From positions 1 through 41,378 of the forward strand of contig JAFWYA010000015.1 of the NCBI GenBank assembly GCA_017517815.1: DNA of 41,378 nucleotides, read 5' to 3'. Within the stretch, counting starts at the first letter, position 1; every line of letters begins with the position of its first letter. Positions 41,272-41,378 of this stretch are shown piece by piece. Source of the DNA: Clostridia bacterium. GTDB taxonomy: Bacteria; Bacillota_A; Clostridia; Christensenellales; Aristaeellaceae. The position numbers and the translations under genes were made by a program. Under the pieces are notes generated by a model. It was not told where the DNA came from. It saw only the letters and a program-made list of their open reading frames with translations, and ran no database searches.

Positions 41272-41378
41272 CTAAGCCACCAGTTCTGTTCGAAACAGGA
41301 CTGGTGTTTTTCCGTTCAATTTCCGAACGGGACGTTCATTGTTGAAATAGTAGATGGCTTGCGCAACGATCGCGCGCA
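41272..41378 (-). CDS. IS3-family transposase OrfB, C-terminal end (cut by window)
   Basis: Read on the minus strand, the last 35 codons before a TAG at 41272-41274 encode AIVAQAIYYFNNERPVRK, then LNGKTPVLFRTELVA, the end of the rve domain of IS3-type transposases. The N-terminal part lies beyond the right edge. Codons 13-22 and neighbours also form a 13-bp hairpin (41279-41307), which is probably coincidental or IS-specific. Confidence 0.8.
   Translation of the reverse strand, partial: RAIVAQAIYYFNNERPVRKLNGKTPVLFRTELVA

Noticed and set aside
41279..41312. Terminator-like hairpin CACCAGT.../ACTGGTG followed by TTTTT
   Set aside because: It lies inside the coding end of an IS3-type transposase on the opposite strand, so it is most likely coding sequence rather than the terminator of the AraC gene.

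Overview
The window looks like chromosomal DNA of an anaerobic, gut- or rumen-type Clostridia (Firmicutes, low-50s to mid-50s percent GC by eye). Evidence: strong AGGAGG ribosome sites, TTG/GTG starts, Lpl-type oligosaccharide ABC transporters, AraC regulators with two membrane segments, and ICE-type accessory genes. No genus can be assigned from the sequence alone.

Layout. 1-2.66 kb: end of a two-component locus (partial kinase-like protein, histidine kinase, NarL-type regulator) with its terminator. 2.68-5.1 kb: a zinc-finger-like protein, a 3' half of tRNA-Arg(CCG) next to its terminator (an integration scar), and an AT-rich secreted two-repeat protein. 5.14-11.9 kb: a minus-strand sugar operon (DapA/NanA-type lyase, two permeases, binding protein, Asp-box beta-propeller hydrolase) facing a divergent AraC regulator. 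11.9-13.4 kb: transposon debris and palindromes, few or no genes.

13.4-26.75 kb: an accessory region, probably one composite mobile element. Its left part, on the minus strand, has a tyrosine integrase, an unknown 203-aa protein, one HK97-fold major capsid protein without portal, terminase or protease, two related 93-aa proteins, a large PrimPol-DUF927 primase-helicase, a sigma-like regulator and a DUF6076 protein. Its right part starts with a very GC-rich, G-skewed block bounded by a ribosome site and a terminator. It continues with a plus-strand amidoligase operon (glutamine-synthetase-fold amidoligase, two unknown proteins, gamma-glutamylcyclotransferase-like protein). Two of these genes follow near-identical 85-bp structured leaders. 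It ends with two minus-strand genes, one of which shares a C-terminal module with the amidoligase. A 38-bp promoter-like block is shared by the 203-aa gene and this last gene, 11.5 kb apart, which ties the two parts together.

26.76-27.93 kb: a broken ribokinase gene fused to a broken IS3-family element whose end supplies the C-terminus of the next gene. 27.9-38.6 kb: a ten-gene minus-strand operon: binding protein, two permeases, GH13, enolase-superfamily acid-sugar dehydratase, GH10, RraA-like aldolase, SDR dehydrogenase, metallo-beta-lactamase-fold protein (possible lactonase), esterase. Together they could import an oligosaccharide, cut it in the cytoplasm and degrade the sugar by a non-phosphorylative oxidation, lactone hydrolysis, dehydration and aldol cleavage route. 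A large membrane AraC regulator is divergent from it. The right edge holds the C-terminus of another IS3-type transposase.
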